A stretch of DNA of 64,000 bases from Fasciola hepatica (taxonomy: Eukaryota > Platyhelminthes > Trematoda > Plagiorchiida > Fasciolidae): assembly GCA_948099385.1 (NCBI GenBank), contig CANUEZ040000151.1, forward strand, positions 6,084,001 to 6,148,000, given 5' to 3'. Positions 34,549 to 46,299 of this stretch are shown in pieces; position 1 is the stretch's first letter; each line of letters starts with the position of its first letter. The notes under the pieces are model-generated. The model had not been told where the DNA came from and did no database searches. It was given only the letters and a program-made list of their open reading frames with translations. The position numbers and the translations under genes are program-made.

Positions 34549-37500
34549 ACACCCAACAACAATTTGTCCTATCCCTGTCAAATAAATGAATCATCGTGCA
34601 CGACATATGATCGTCAAATATCCTGAAGACATACGAAATACAACAAAATCACTGGGACAATCAAACGCACACATCATCCGAAACACTATGCATCATGTGA
34701 CATCACACTTGTGGTTACATCCTGAACAACATATGACATGAAATCTCACGTGACCAGAATGGGTAACCCATTATTATATATCTGTGTGAATTCTGTTTGT
34801 AAATGGATGAGTGAGCGGAAGTAGTGACCCCAAGGAACACAAGGCCGAAAACATAGTTGATCTGTTATTTCATTTTTCCATACTAGATTGCATGGAATAG
34901 AAGATTGAATTTTAATGGAGTAACAGATTTCCTCGTCCGAAAAAGAATCATGAATTATAATGCGTAGGCTAACCTGTATTAAACGCAGTGTGTCATGGCC
35001 CACAGGTCGGTGTTCAAAATCCACCATGGAGAGCGTTGTAAGTGATCACATTCAGTTCTTGCTAACTACTGACTTTTCGAATGCATCCCAGGACATCTGA
35101 AATGTGTCCCAATCACGATCACTGTGCATGTCGGGTTAGAATCTCAATGAGAATCCGGTGGATAGGCACGGTTATCGCTTCCCACAAAAAAAGAGATAAT
35201 GATTCTCATAAGTGTTTTGCAAGGTGATTGCAAATGTGCAGTCAGAATTGCGGTGTATTTGTATTGTGCCACGCTTATCTCGGCTGACTCGTAGGTTCTG
35301 ATGTGATTCGTTGAAGGACTTTTATTTATGATACTAAACAGCTGGGAAACACTTGCCAATATATAGGGTACGTCAGATGCAACAGACCCGATGTCAGTCT
35401 GATTCCTATTAACCTGAAATACCAGTGATAATACTTAGCACAATCTTCGAATGAAATTTATTCACAAGCGGAAAAAGAAATTCAAGGAAGGAATCTATTT
35501 TGAAAAAGAACACCACATCTCGAAGAACAGTAACGAGGTGAGTGTGTCTGGATTGCATTTCAAGTTGTTAAAACAGAGTGCTGTCAAAGAAATGAATATA
35601 TAGTTATCGTAGCCAATCCACGAGAAAGGCGTCAGAGTAATGGCTCACAAATGTGAATATCCAAAAGATGATATCCGTGCCTTTGACGGTCTTCTTCACT
35701 GCGACTGAAATCGAGGAAGGCTGAATCTTGGTTCAAGTACCCTCTTAGTATCAACGGCAATGGGTAACATTCTGTGTGATTCTGAACCATAACAAAAATC
35801 ACTTGAATGTACAAAACTAACTGCATCGCCTCAACAACCAGGAGGTTGTTGTGTTTGGGCTTGGACCAATAATACCAATAACATAATGCTTCTCTCATTC
35901 CAACGTCTGTTCTTCAGATCGATTCTCACCTAATATTATTCTTCTATGGTAAATATCATCAGGTTCGTCTACGAATGACCCAGAAAAATCCAGTGTGTGT
36001 AATAATAGAGCAATTTACCATTGTAAACAATTCGTGATTCTATTGCCGTTGGGTGAAGTTGGGAGAATACTGATTTGAATATCTGATTGTGCAAAAAAGA
36101 AATGTTTCACCAAGTTGTCGGAAATTTCCCACAGAGCAAATTCGGAAAACACAGGTTGGCGAATAAGCTCGTTTTCCACGACTCCTAATCATGCCCATAC
36201 AACACCTCATGTATAGGGTCCGAGGTTGGATTTATAGATTGGTGAGAAGTCGCACGTTGGCTACTGTAGAAGCTGTCCGTATTCCCTTGCACAACCCGTT
36301 TATATACCCAGAAGTAATCTGTGTCCTTGCACACAGAACCACTCAACACCAAACATCAGATCCAAGAATGTGCGGAAGTTTAAAGGCTGAGAACATGTTA
36401 ATCCGTTCACATCTGATCTTCCGGTAATCCTTTGCCACAATAACAATTAACAGTGATCCCTAATGCTGTTTTGTTAACTGCGTCCGCTAGTCGCTTGACC
36501 ACGTACATTGTGTTGTACTGGAATAATTAAGACTTACTGAAAATGAGCTTGTTTGCTAAACAGTGGATCAATATCAGATATGAATTTTACAAGAGGCGGT
36601 CGTTCTTGCGAGCAAACTATTCATTATTTGCCCGACAGATATTGGATAAATCCCAAACGACAGGGTTGCAATGCAGTAAAGAATGGGAAGTGCCACATTA
36701 ATAGGTAGTATCCGTGACCGAAAACCATTATTCATTATGACTAAAGGAACAACCTAATCATTTTACACGAAAAGAGTGCACTGTGCTGAAACAATGTGTA
36801 TGAACATACTTTGGTTCCTCCGAAAGAACGAGTAGCGGGTTGTCGTGGATTGCATTTGTTTGATACACACGGGGAGTCCATTTATGATCGAATCTTGTGA
36901 ACATCTTCCAGAGATTATTTCCAAACAGGTTATATTATTTCTGTATTTCTTCTGGATATGAACACCAATAGTTCAACCTATGTTTGTGAGCAATTTCCCT
37001 AATCGTTGTGATATTCGATGAACCCATCTGTTCAGAAAGTTCTCACGAAAGACGCTGTCCACTCAGTGCAATGTCCCACGGATAGTGAAGATGAAGCTGG
37101 CTGTTTTGCTTAGATTTTCGATCGATACATCGACGTTTGTCTGTTATCTGAACCATCAGTCTCCCCAACAACGCAAGCATGCTGACCGCCAATCTGACTG
37201 GTTGTCGCATACAACTCTGAGATAATGACCAGTGACACTGTTGCTAATTCGTCATTACTCATCAATACTTATCGTGAGTAGTTCTGATTAGAAAAATGTT
37301 TTCCCGTTTGGATTGTGTTAGCATTTTGTTCTATATGCATCGCTTTGTTGATTGACCCCTCAGTGTGTGCATATTGGTTCTAGTTGTCAAATCTATATCA
37401 CGTTTTTGAATATGTCTCAACAAATAAAGAGGAGAGGTTTGGGGAAAATATCAAACAGTTAGAAAATGATTGCACTGGATTCTCAGTTGACTGCCAAGTT

Positions 37501-38154
37501 TGCACTCAATATATTCACACCACTTTATCTTACTATCGATGAATGTGTAACCAGTTTTCGTAGGTGCCTGATTGTTGACCGTTGCTTTTTGGTCAAAAAT
37601 TTGTCATCACCCACAAAAATGGAACCATTAGTGCTCCTTTGACGAATCCTGCTCCTGCACGTATTGCTCGAGAATCTGTCCTTCGATTTGAATTGCGTCT
37701 AGCAGTTCGCATTTATAGTTTGGAATTTCTGATTAAGGAAAATTCGTCGTTTGATATCTCACACCTGTTTCCAAATGCAAACTTGGAGTTTCAACTCTGA
37801 TGCTCCAATCTTCCTATTTACAATAATGGAGTTCAAATGATATATTCTTGTGAATTATTGTGGGTATGAGCCTTGAATCAGTGGGGTTTGAGTCAATTGA
37901 TTAGTGTTCCGCTTCTTTACTTTGTGGAAATTCTCTCACTTCGGGATAATGTATCTAATTCGATTTGTCTATTAACTGGATTTTTCTTTGGACGTCAAAC
38001 TTCCAGGAACACAGTGCACTGTTCCAAAATATCGGAATTGACGGCCAATATATATGTAGAAGTGAAGTGTGGTTCTGGTTATAAGCAGTCTGATGGTAGT
38101 GATTTGAACAAAGAAGTCAGTAATAGTCACCTGGTTGTCTCTGACAATGACTGA
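34549..38154 (+). repeat. M1 repeat family, copy c (long form)
   Basis: Same orientation as 56,766-60,267 (about 5% or more different, with indels) and reversed in 8,501-12,260. It begins where near identity between the two D copies ends. A 94-codon reverse frame (35,027-34,746) is open here only. The 3' end carries a frame broken by two stops (37,582-38,154) that recurs with the same stops at 59,695-60,267 and in altered form at 44,420-44,970. Words such as NLEFQL, SQLISVPLL and NKEVS are shared. Product unknown. Confidence 0.85.
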
Positions 38155-38155
38155 C

Positions 38156-39906
38156 GGGATTATGAGGACCGGAGGCTCAATCATGTATTGATATCTTGTG
38201 AACGGATAAAAATGCAAACATCCGAAAAAGAAGAAAGGTGGAATAACATTGTTCAAACTGAATAAACTCAAATTCGTCCAAAGGTAAAACCCGTTTTGAA
38301 TTACTTCAGCGATAACCAAATTGCACATCAAAACCTGTTTTGATTGGTAGGATTGGATGTGATTGTTTGTGCATGTTCCTAAGTACGTGGACACAGGAGT
38401 CAGTCTGAAGATGATATGATATGCAATTCGTTGTGTTAACATAATGTCATCTTCCATTCCGTGATCCCCTAATATCCTCAACAAGATGAGGCTGTTTGTC
38501 CCAAGGTGTCGCCTGATTGAGGTGTAAAAGTCGTGTCGGTGGGGAAATATGTGATGAAAATTGACCGGATGTCACAAAACGATTCAGTCTGATGAGTTCA
38601 TAGTAAATTTATTATAGGATATGATCTTCACCTGGATTATGTAAATAGCTTTCTATTTCACGCAAGTAGTTGTTAGCATTTCTACACTAGGATGTATTTA
38701 TTGATCGGGAGCAAGATGAATGGGAATCAACATTTGGTACGCCAAGTTTCCACTTCCTTTTCAGCAAAATGTCTGAAACGGTTTTGATTTTTGTTGCTCT
38801 TTCTGAAGAACTCCATTCCGTCGGGGATAAGCAAAACAACACTCCAGCGAAGATAATACAGTATACGTTTGAAATTAGGGATATGGTCATCCAAAATGTT
38901 CCAGTAAGCATGAGAAGTCTCTTTGTGAAACTCGTAAATGGAAAATGTACGGAAAATTGAAAGAACCACCCACTGTGGCGATGAGTGACGCAGTCGATTG
39001 ATACGGTTGTATGTATTTACTCAAAATGCGCAAATACCAAGAATATTCACAGATGTGCACACTAATGGATATTTCCTATATAACTGGCTCTAACAACTGA
39101 TCCGCTAAACATTTAGCTTATCGTTTAAACTGAGCAAGAAGCGATCTCGTATGCCATTGTCAGAGAGTTATGGAATTTCAGTTACCTGAGCAAACTTCTT
39201 AGTTCAGACAACAACGATGAAATACGAATGATTGACTTAGGCAGAAGGAGGCATTCAATGAACATATGTTTCACGGAAACAAGGAAGATATGTCTCGTAA
39301 ATCACTGTTATTTATTTAGGATTTTGAGTTCAATCGATTGTTCAGCGGAGAAATCTGCTGTTTCCTTTCCCAGTTACCTCAATTTGGTAGGGCTCGGCTC
39401 ACCGATTGCTCAGTTTTGTTACGCTTTCGCAGATACGATATATGTAATAATCTTCGAAAGTGCGCTATTCCAGCATGCTTTACATTGCATTGATCTTAAT
39501 TATTGGGACAAATCCGTAAACTCGTGACATTCCGACCTCAAACTAAAAAACAATTCTCAGTTGAGCATTATCCCACAAGCCTCAACAGTCGAAACGATCT
39601 GCCACCGCCCCTTAAGTTTGCCTAATCGGGAACGTATGATTGGTTGTATGTGAGTAGCTCATGCTCTCAGACCAGAACATGCTAATCACATTGGTTGACG
39701 TTTTACCGGTCAAGTCAGTCCGGAAAGCGTGCATCCCAACGGACTGCGCATGTGGTTACATCTGGATATTTGTGTTTTAATTCGAAAGTCTTATTTTCCA
39801 TTGATGACATATGCAAACATATTCCCATGCTGTGTGGATGCGTTATCATTGGTTGTAGAACGATTGCAAAGTAGAGATCGAATGTTACGACCGTCCATGG
39901 GAAGGC
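38156..39906 (+). repeat. M2 repeat family, copy b
   Basis: Collinear with 5,764-7,665 (+) and reversed in 64,000-62,917. It contains a 99-codon frame (39,228-39,527 +) whose reversed counterpart at 63,595-63,296 is also 99 codons, with about seven changes (SFPSYLNLVGLGSPIAQFCY is nearly unchanged). The copy near 6,830-7,260 is disrupted. At 39,907 it joins the DUF4806-like fragment; the same junction occurs at about 62,916. Confidence 0.85.
39228..39527 (+). CDS. 99-codon conserved M2 frame, function unknown
   Basis: Open in two inverted copies (here and 63,595-63,296) with conserved length and mostly conservative changes, but destroyed in the copy at 6.8-7.3 kb. It begins M(I/T)DLGRRRHSMN and ends in LNYWDKSVNS. 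A hydrophobic stretch (LSLVGLGSPIAQFCYAFAD) is not long enough to call a membrane helix with confidence. No family is recognised; it may be a repeat-encoded frame or chance. Confidence 0.25.
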   Translation: MIDLGRRRHSMNICFTETRKICLVNHCYLFRILSSIDCSAEKSAVSFPSYLNLVGLGSPIAQFCYAFADTIYVIIFESALFQHALHCIDLNYWDKSVNS

Positions 39907-39936
39907 GCAACATTTATTAATCAAAACATGTTCGCA

Positions 39937-40262
39937 TTACATTAAGCTGCGCGGACGCACATGTCCTTCGTGGAAATCCTGGTTCTCATCATCGCTATTA
40001 ACAGAACCACTTCTCATTCTTCTCGCTTCTTGTATATCATCTGTAAAGTGGAATAAATGAATTTTTAGGACTCACTGCAAATGTAAAGGATATTGACTTC
40101 GTGCAAGGTGAAGTTGATGCCAGGGTCTTCATTGTTCCGGCAACGACGAGCCACTTCGTCCTCTGCAGTCTGAGGCCAGCGCAAGTACCTACCATTTATC
40201 ACCCACTTTTGTGGGACTATTTTCGTAACTCTCATGCCTATGATTTTCACAATTAGGAACAT
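39937..40262 (-). pseudogene. DUF4806-like protein gene, copy 2 (exons 1-2 only)
   Basis: Exon 1 is 40,262-40,076 and exon 2 starts at 40,040, with a 35-bp GT/AG intron between them. Exon 1 encodes MFLIVKIIGMRVTK, then VPQKWV.NGRYLRWP and a Glu/Asp-rich stretch before NFTLHEVNILYIC. Exon 2 continues NDIQEARRMRSGSANSDDEN. The order (short beta-like start, VPxxW, WP, then YxVxIL..Y..A) is typical of the N-terminal region of DUF4806-type proteins. The start codon is 115 bp downstream of the transposase stop on the same strand. The rest of the gene is lost at the junction near 39,907, where M2 begins. Confidence 0.6.
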
Positions 40263-40377
40263 CTAAGAGTGCAGAAGAAGTTGGCGTCTCTGTATATTTC
40301 CTGTTACATAGGAAGATGACCAGCGAAGTACCGCAGTCAGAACTAAATAAGAAGATGAACACTATGTAAAAATAACT

Positions 40378-41370
40378 TTATCTCCGTAGTGTATGCAAAA
40401 CAGGGACCACAATCCCAGTGTCGTCAACTGGCATGTAAAAATATTTACACAGTATTTTTGTAAGATTCGCACACAGTTTCTCCGGAAAAAGTACACTTAC
40501 ACGGAAAATTAACAGACGACAAGGTGGTATTTCGTGAGTGAAAACACCTGATGGTTCTTTGAACCGCTGGTAAACAATGACGTCATCTACAATATCCACG
40601 ACTTTACCAGGATTCATTCGTACGTTCACAAAACAGTCTGCACCCTCTGTAGTGAGAACGGTACTTTGCCATTTGATTTGCTTGATTCCTCGGGGTATGC
40701 GGAATCGATACCAACCTACATCATCGGACTCATCTGGCGGCTACATTCGTTGGCCTATATTGTAAGCCTCAGAAATGTGCCTGAAAATCTGTAAATGGGG
40801 TCTATTAGGTCCCCTGATGATTCGCCTCAATTTTGACACGAATGACTCGTAGACGAAGGCTGAAAATAGGTTTACGTTCCCAAACCGTTTGACATCTAAC
40901 CCTAAGTGCGCCAATGTGTGGACATTGTATGATAATTGCGATGGTGAATACAGATACTGAAGTTGGGAAATAAATTTTGTTACCAAGTTATCTGCTAATG
41001 GAAAATATGCAGAGAAATAATCACTAGAAAATATTTGCAAAATAATGGAGAAGGTTAGAAAGTTCAGATACGGTAATCTGGACCCATATAAAGTAAAAAC
41101 AACCGTAGTTCGGTGGCTTCCCACCTTTCCAGATGACATAGCGACCTACATTTTCGCGCAAAGTCACATGGAGTTCATTTCCCGCATTTCATGATTAGAT
41201 CCGATAGGCGATCTGCATCACAAAGTCGTATTTTATAGTTTATATCATTCTTCAGCAGCAACATGATCTTGCGAACTACACCTAAGAGTATCAGAGGCTT
41301 ATGCTCACAGGGAAATGCAGCTATCGTATCAATAGGCATTTATTCAAAAGGTGAGCACTTCGATTGGTGG
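40378..41370 (-). pseudogene. DNA transposase (tnp2/DUF4218-like) C-terminal half, copy 2, decayed
   Basis: Inverted counterpart of 23,130-24,103, extending further at its 3' end. From 40,740 the frame is open to the stop at 40,380-40,378 and gives the full C-terminus (RGIKQIKWQSTVL, NPGKVVDIVDDVI, EIPPCRLLIFRVSV, ILCKYFYMP and VVPVLHTLRR), of the kind that closes these transposases. Lesions differ from copy 1: TAA at 41,342-41,340, TGA at 41,177-41,175, a 25-bp deletion at about 41,080, and TAG at 40,743-40,741. The YNVHTLAHLGLDVKRFGN..LFSAF region is intact here. Confidence 0.75.
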
Positions 41371-42657
41371 TGACCTGGATTCAAACGCATGCAAATTTAG
41401 AGAACTGTCCTTAACTTGGTGAAAAATATCGTCACACAAGGACGGAATCACGAACGAGAAATTAGTGCAAACCACACCCGATCACTCAACAGAGCGGACT
41501 GGCAGACTCGCGCCAAAATCTTGTAGCATACTAAAACAAATCAAATTCAACTAGTTTTCATGATATTCTCTATATCGAAATCTCCTTGCACAACGACGAG
41601 TTCCTATCCTATGCAAAGAATCAATTTGGCCATTTTGGTATTTATGTAGTGAATCTACCACATGGAAGGTGGTATTTTGTGCTGGCTGGGTTGTAGCTCA
41701 GAGAAAGTTACACAGGAGATAAGATTGGCTCATTCATGATGTATAAACTGAAAACCATGCTCAGATATGTGTATGGATGGATTGTTATCCATTTGGTTGT
41801 GGTAGTAGATAAAGGTGGGTTTCCAACCAAAATATTCTATCGCGTTGGTAAGTAACTTCATGCATCTATCCTGTACTTGTTTCTGTGATAGACATTGCTA
41901 TGAATCAATCCGATAACAAATCCACACCCAGACAATACAATGCCGTCACTTGCTTTCCGTTATCAAAAATATCACGTCGAAAGAACATTTTCCAGTTAAT
42001 TCATGTAAGTGATCGCCAAGAAAGTTGAAACTAAGTGAGCTTTGTTAGCTTATTGACGGTATGGAGCTTGTTTCACTGCCCTACAAAGATAATTTTTGCA
42101 ATCGGGATTGAATCCCTAAAATATCACACATCACATTAGCTATCAGTGTACTGTACCTAATTCTGATTAGTTCAAGGTCAAAAATATTGGAAAGCTGGGT
42201 GATGCAGTAGACCGAAATTCATGATCAGCCATGTCGGAGAAGCAGCATCGACAGTACTCTGAACAAAGTAGAATTCTTCTCGCTCAAAAATGGGTATTTT
42301 CGGTTTGTCTGGCGGGAAGTTGAATGTAGGATCTTTTACCTTGGAGTAAGGCCCCGTGTCGTGTGTGGCCAGGAGTTTATTGCCTTATGGTAGTGGAAAT
42401 ATCTACACATTTATTGCTTTCTTCAGAAAAACCAATGACACTTCTATGGTTCTTTATTACCATAATATCCTCAATATGTGAAAAAATGGGAATATGACTT
42501 GTGGTTTGTTTCCGGAGTTGGGTAAACAAGCTGATGTGTCTTCCCAGCATTGCATTTTTGGATGCCTGGATTTAGCGCTGTATGAGAGCGACATACTGAT
42601 TATAAAAATTCACTCCATCACTCGATTTTCGATAATAAAGTGATGCGTATGTAGTGG

Positions 42658-43053
42658 TTGGAGATGGGTGATGCATGTTGTACCTTGACAGGAACACATG
42701 TTCATTCGTGTCCAAAAACGAATATCATATATATTTTACAACATAAATGTAGTCGAATAACTGGCTTTCTACCAGACATCACAGGACGGAAAAATGGGAA
42801 ATTTGGATACCATAAAATCCAGAAGAAATGTAGATTGGGATCTTCTTGTCATAAACAACTCTGCAAAAGTCCTGTACATTTGCGGGTTCTTTTGCCGTTC
42901 ACTGGGAATATTTCACTCATCTTATGGAGGAAATATTCTGCATATTTATTATGGTACGTCTATGTGTACGCTAGTGATCACTGTGCCTGGCATTTGAGTC
43001 GCAAACGATTCACCACCAGTCGAGGTGACATCATCACTGCCCAGGTCACCTAG
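42658..43053 (+). CDS. 131-codon M3 frame, function unknown
   Basis: The longest of three related frames. It starts MEMGDACCTLTGTHVHSCPK, then NGKFGYHKIQKKCR, KQLCKSPVHLRVLLPFTGNI, RKYSAYLLWYVYVYA and DHCAWHLSRKRFTTSRGDII. The frame ends at a TAG, where the 16.4 kb and 21.4 kb copies continue for about 25 more codons to a shared stop, so this copy may be slightly truncated. A GTACGT inside the hydrophobic part could be a splice donor. Cysteine-rich start, no recognised fold. Confidence 0.35.
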   Translation: MEMGDACCTLTGTHVHSCPKTNIIYILQHKCSRITGFLPDITGRKNGKFGYHKIQKKCRLGSSCHKQLCKSPVHLRVLLPFTGNISLILWRKYSAYLLWYVYVYASDHCAWHLSRKRFTTSRGDIITAQVT

Positions 43054-43559
43054 GTTAGTGATGAGACGTTTGCGAACTACAGTACCACAATGCAGTCAAT
43101 CATTTCTTCCTGTCTGGTCTGAAAAGCAGTAGGCGAAACTCTGAATTTTGTAACTTCATTGAACGAATGCAATTTGTTCCGGTTCACTGTGGTCCAGCGA
43201 CCAAGATAAATGGGTCACTGATCATATTTGTGTGGCCTCCAGCATCAGTTACATGACGGATACTCAATAGAACATTCTGGGTAGCACCGAGGTGTCAATA
43301 ATTACCTATAGTATAGATGTTGTGAGTAGTTTCTTTGCTCAATTTTGCTCTCTTTTCCAGGTGAGTTGAACGGTGAATTTTTTTCTCCCTCGGTAGGGAA
43401 TATGATTCCGAGTATCGTCTAATAGTAATTCGTCATGTGATTTTGCGTTTTTCGTATGTACCAGTTAAAATAAATTGAGACAGTTTAGAATTCTTGTGGC
43501 AATCCAACATTCTCTCTAACATTATTGTTCATATTGGATGAAGGAACAACTCAATCACT

Positions 43560-43823
43560 TTACACGAAGAGAATGCACTGAGGTGAAGCAATGTATACGA
43601 ACATGCTATGATTCTTCCGATCGTACGAGTAACGGGTTATCGTCCACTGCATATTTCCGATCCATATAAGGTGTTCATTTCTAGCTGAATCTTCTAAGTG
43701 ATTTCCGAGGACTAACTCTGAACAGATTATTTTTACTCTTTTTTCTTCTATGTATGAACACCAGTAGTTCACGGCGGATAAATGAGTATTTTCCTTGTTC
43801 TTTGTGATATTTGATGAATCCAT
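43560..43823 (-). CDS. 87-codon M1 frame (inverted partner of 20,700-20,963)
   Basis: Same length, start and end as its partner, with about nine substitutions (for example ENTH for EVTH, SELVLGNHLED for SELIFGNHLKD). It diverges from the frame starting at 43,811 on the other strand, with overlapping starts as in the other copy. Function unknown. Confidence 0.3.
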   Translation of the reverse strand: MDSSNITKNKENTHLSAVNYWCSYIEEKRVKIICSELVLGNHLEDSARNEHLIWIGNMQWTITRYSYDRKNHSMFVYIASPQCILFV

Positions 43824-44089
43824 TTGCTCAAAACTTTGTCGCGCAAGCCACTGCCAACTCAGTGCGACGTGTCACTGATAGTGAAGGTGAAGTTGGTTGT
43901 ACTGTACACAGATGTTCGATCGATACATCTACTCTTGTGTCTTCACTGAACTGCCAGTCTCCCCAACACTCTATGTGCACTGTAAACCATTCTCATTGGT
44001 CGTCGCATATGGCTGTAGGAAAATGTCTGGTGACACTGTTGTTAATTCATCATTACTCATCAGTACTTATTCTCAGTAGTTCTAACTAG
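43811..44089 (+). CDS. 92-codon M1 frame, divergent partner
   Basis: Counterpart of 20,712-20,482 and 1,093-1,341. It starts MMNPFAQN and contains TANSVRRVTDSEGEVGCTVHRC and LLIHHYSSVLILSSS. No family is recognised. Confidence 0.25.
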   Translation: MMNPFAQNFVAQATANSVRRVTDSEGEVGCTVHRCSIDTSTLVSSLNCQSPQHSMCTVNHSHWSSHMAVGKCLVTLLLIHHYSSVLILSSSN

Positions 44090-44989
44090 AAAAATGTTTT
44101 CCCGTTTGGAATGTGGTTGTGTTTTTGTTCTGTATGCATCGGTTCGCCAGTCGGCCCTTTACTGTGTGCATATTAATTCTGGTTGTCAAATCTATATCAC
44201 GATTTTGAATGTGTCTCAAAAATGAAAGAGGCGACATCTGGGGAAAATACCAAACAGTTAAAAATAAATCCAATGAGTTCACAAAGGGTTGTCAATTTTG
44301 TACTCAATAGCTACATAGAACATTGTCTTATCATCGATGCAGGTGTAGCTAGTTTTCATAGGTGCATGATGATTGTCCGTGACGTTTGGGTCACAAACAT
44401 TGCATCACCTACAAAAGTGAAATCATTATTGTGCTGGTGACGAATCCTGCTCTTGCATGCATTGGTTGGAATTCTGCCCGTCGATTTGAATTCCACCTCG
44501 TAGTTCACATTTAAAACTTGAAATTTCTGATTACAGAAACTTCGTCGATTGATCTTTCGCATCCATTTCCAAATGCAAAACTTGGATTTTCAATTGTCGT
44601 GCCACAGCTTTTACATCTAAAGTTTTGACTCTTCTTAGCTTCAGTAATGGAGTTCGAATGAAATATTCACATGAATTATTGTGGTTACGAGTCCTAGCTC
44701 AATACGATTTGATACAATTGATTTTTGTTCCGCTTCTTCACTTTGTTGAAATTCCTTCATTTCAGGAAAACATCTCAAATTCATCGCGTCTATTGACTGA
44801 ATCGTTCGATGAATGGCAAACTTCCAAGAACACATTGTAATGTTTCGAAATACCAAAACTGAAGGCCAATGTACATGTAGAAGAGCAGTCTGGTTTTGGT
44901 TATAATCAGTCTGGTGTTAGTGATTCGAACAAAGAAGTCAGCACCAGTCACCTAGATCTTCCATAGATGTTTGCTGAACATGAAGGGAG

Positions 44990-46299
44990 GAGGGTAGATG
45001 AACGGATAATGTTCATATAGAAGCCGGATTCAGTGCTAGATAATTTTGCTATTGGTCGCCAAGAACGTTCTCCCAATTGCACTCTCTTTATCGGCACTGA
45101 AACTAGCTGAACACGTTGTACTTCAGCATGTTCGGCTGCTGCGCTACTCCAGTGACTTGTGTATTTGAGCTCCGCGAATTTCAGTCATTTGTGGTTTATC
45201 ATCTGTCCGTGGATTATCACTAAGTGATGAGTGAGACGGACTATGTTAAAGTGCGAAGTTGTTTAACCTGCAAGAAAACTGTGCAACCTGGGACAAAACC
45301 CTTCTTTGTGATGGATGTAATGGATGGATACACATTCACTGTGCCAAATTTGCTGCTGATAAATATGTGAAAATACGATTATTGAAATTGCGTGTTCTAA
45401 TTGTGTTGGGACCAAACTTCATCCCCCACCAGACTCTCTGCCAACGCAAGTGCCGCCCAGCTCGCCACCAACGGAGACATTCGCACCGAGTTTAATCCCT
45501 CGTTGTCGTGTGCGTCGGTCACTGCCACAAATTCTGGAGCTCCTCCCCAAACGAACAGAACGAAGAAGAGCGCGAATGACGGTCCTCCACCTGCAAAAAT
45601 GCTTTGTGTCCGGTACCGGCTTCCGGACCACCAACGCCACCGAACCTACTAGTTGACGCTCAGTATGGTACAATTGAGTGGAAGGAGGTTCCATCAATCC
45701 TAAAGCGGTGTCCACCACCCCGTGAACAATGCTTCTTTGCCCTAAACATCTCAAAGGCTACTGCAACGACTCCCCAGAAAAGACTCGATTATGATCCGAT
45801 GCAGCTGAGGCTGATCCTGCATAAGCTACTTACGGAAGATGCAACACGGCTGATAGCAACAATTCGGGTCAGGATGGCAGTCAAATTTTGGAAACTTCGA
45901 AATTCTGGAAGATTACGAAATCTGGAAGTCGTTCTTAGTCCTCTAGTTCAAGCGAGTGAAGTTCTAGGACGTACCCACCGCCATAAGGAAAAGCCCGTTC
46001 GTCTACACCAAGCTCTTTCTTCTGAGGATCGTTAAAGATGAGTCATTTCTGTGCAGAGATTAGGGAGAGAAGGGAAAACCATGCAACAGACCTTTGCATC
46101 TGGGATTTTCGTGTGGTTCGGAGGCGATAATAGATACGCTGTCCCTCACTACTATCGGTGAACCATATCAGCATGCATCAGTAGACGAATTTCGGACAGG
46201 GAACAACCGAGTGACATCTGCCAAAATGTTGCTGACCAATGCCCGTGGATTATTGAACAAAAGGGACGAATTGGAGTCACTTGTGCTGACTGGAACTTA
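44990..46299 (+). pseudogene. CR1-like retrotransposon 5' part: ORF1 with PHD finger and start of ORF2
   Basis: A start at 45,227 gives MSETDYVKVRSCLTCKKTVQ. After a one-base frame change CDGCNGWIHIHCAKF follows, then ACSNC after another. Together these supply a C4HC3 PHD-finger ligand set, a domain known in ORF1 of CR1-clade elements. A proline-rich linker and a C-terminal block follow (about 45,860-46,035): VVLSPLVQASEVLGRTHRHK, then KPVRLHQALSSEDR. From about 46,215, AKMLLTNARGLLNKRDELES is the usual start of the ORF2 endonuclease. The element is cut off at about 46,299 and followed directly by the leader of the DUF4806-like gene. Stops and frameshifts make it inactive. Confidence 0.75.

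Larger units (their letters stand above)
24104..38155 (+). repeat. 14-kb direct duplication, copy D1
   Basis: Collinear with about 46,640-60,267 in the same orientation. Offsets run from 22,525 (near 24.9 kb) through 22,219 (28.5-32.7 kb) and 22,217 (33-34.5 kb) to 22,113 (37.6 kb), so only small indels separate the copies. Identity varies by segment: a few percent divergence from 24.1 to 28.46 kb with identical patches, near identity from 28.46 to 34.55 kb, and about 5% or more divergence from 34.55 to 38.15 kb. Confidence 0.95.
40440..44780 (-). repeat. Inverted duplication arm I'
   Basis: Reverse-complement partner of 19,895-24,103. It contains transposase copy 2, the unassigned stretch 41.58-42.65 kb, the M3 copy with the longest uninterrupted frame, and M1 copy f (which continues to about 44,985). 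Confidence 0.9.
43540..44985 (+). repeat. M1 repeat family, copy f
   Basis: Shares the order of M1 copies c and d from the 'gttgttcc' stretch through the final HVEEQ.G.GYNQSG..D.NKEVSTSHL tail frame (about 44,865-44,970). The DNA then changes to CR1-like 5' sequence. Confidence 0.8.
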
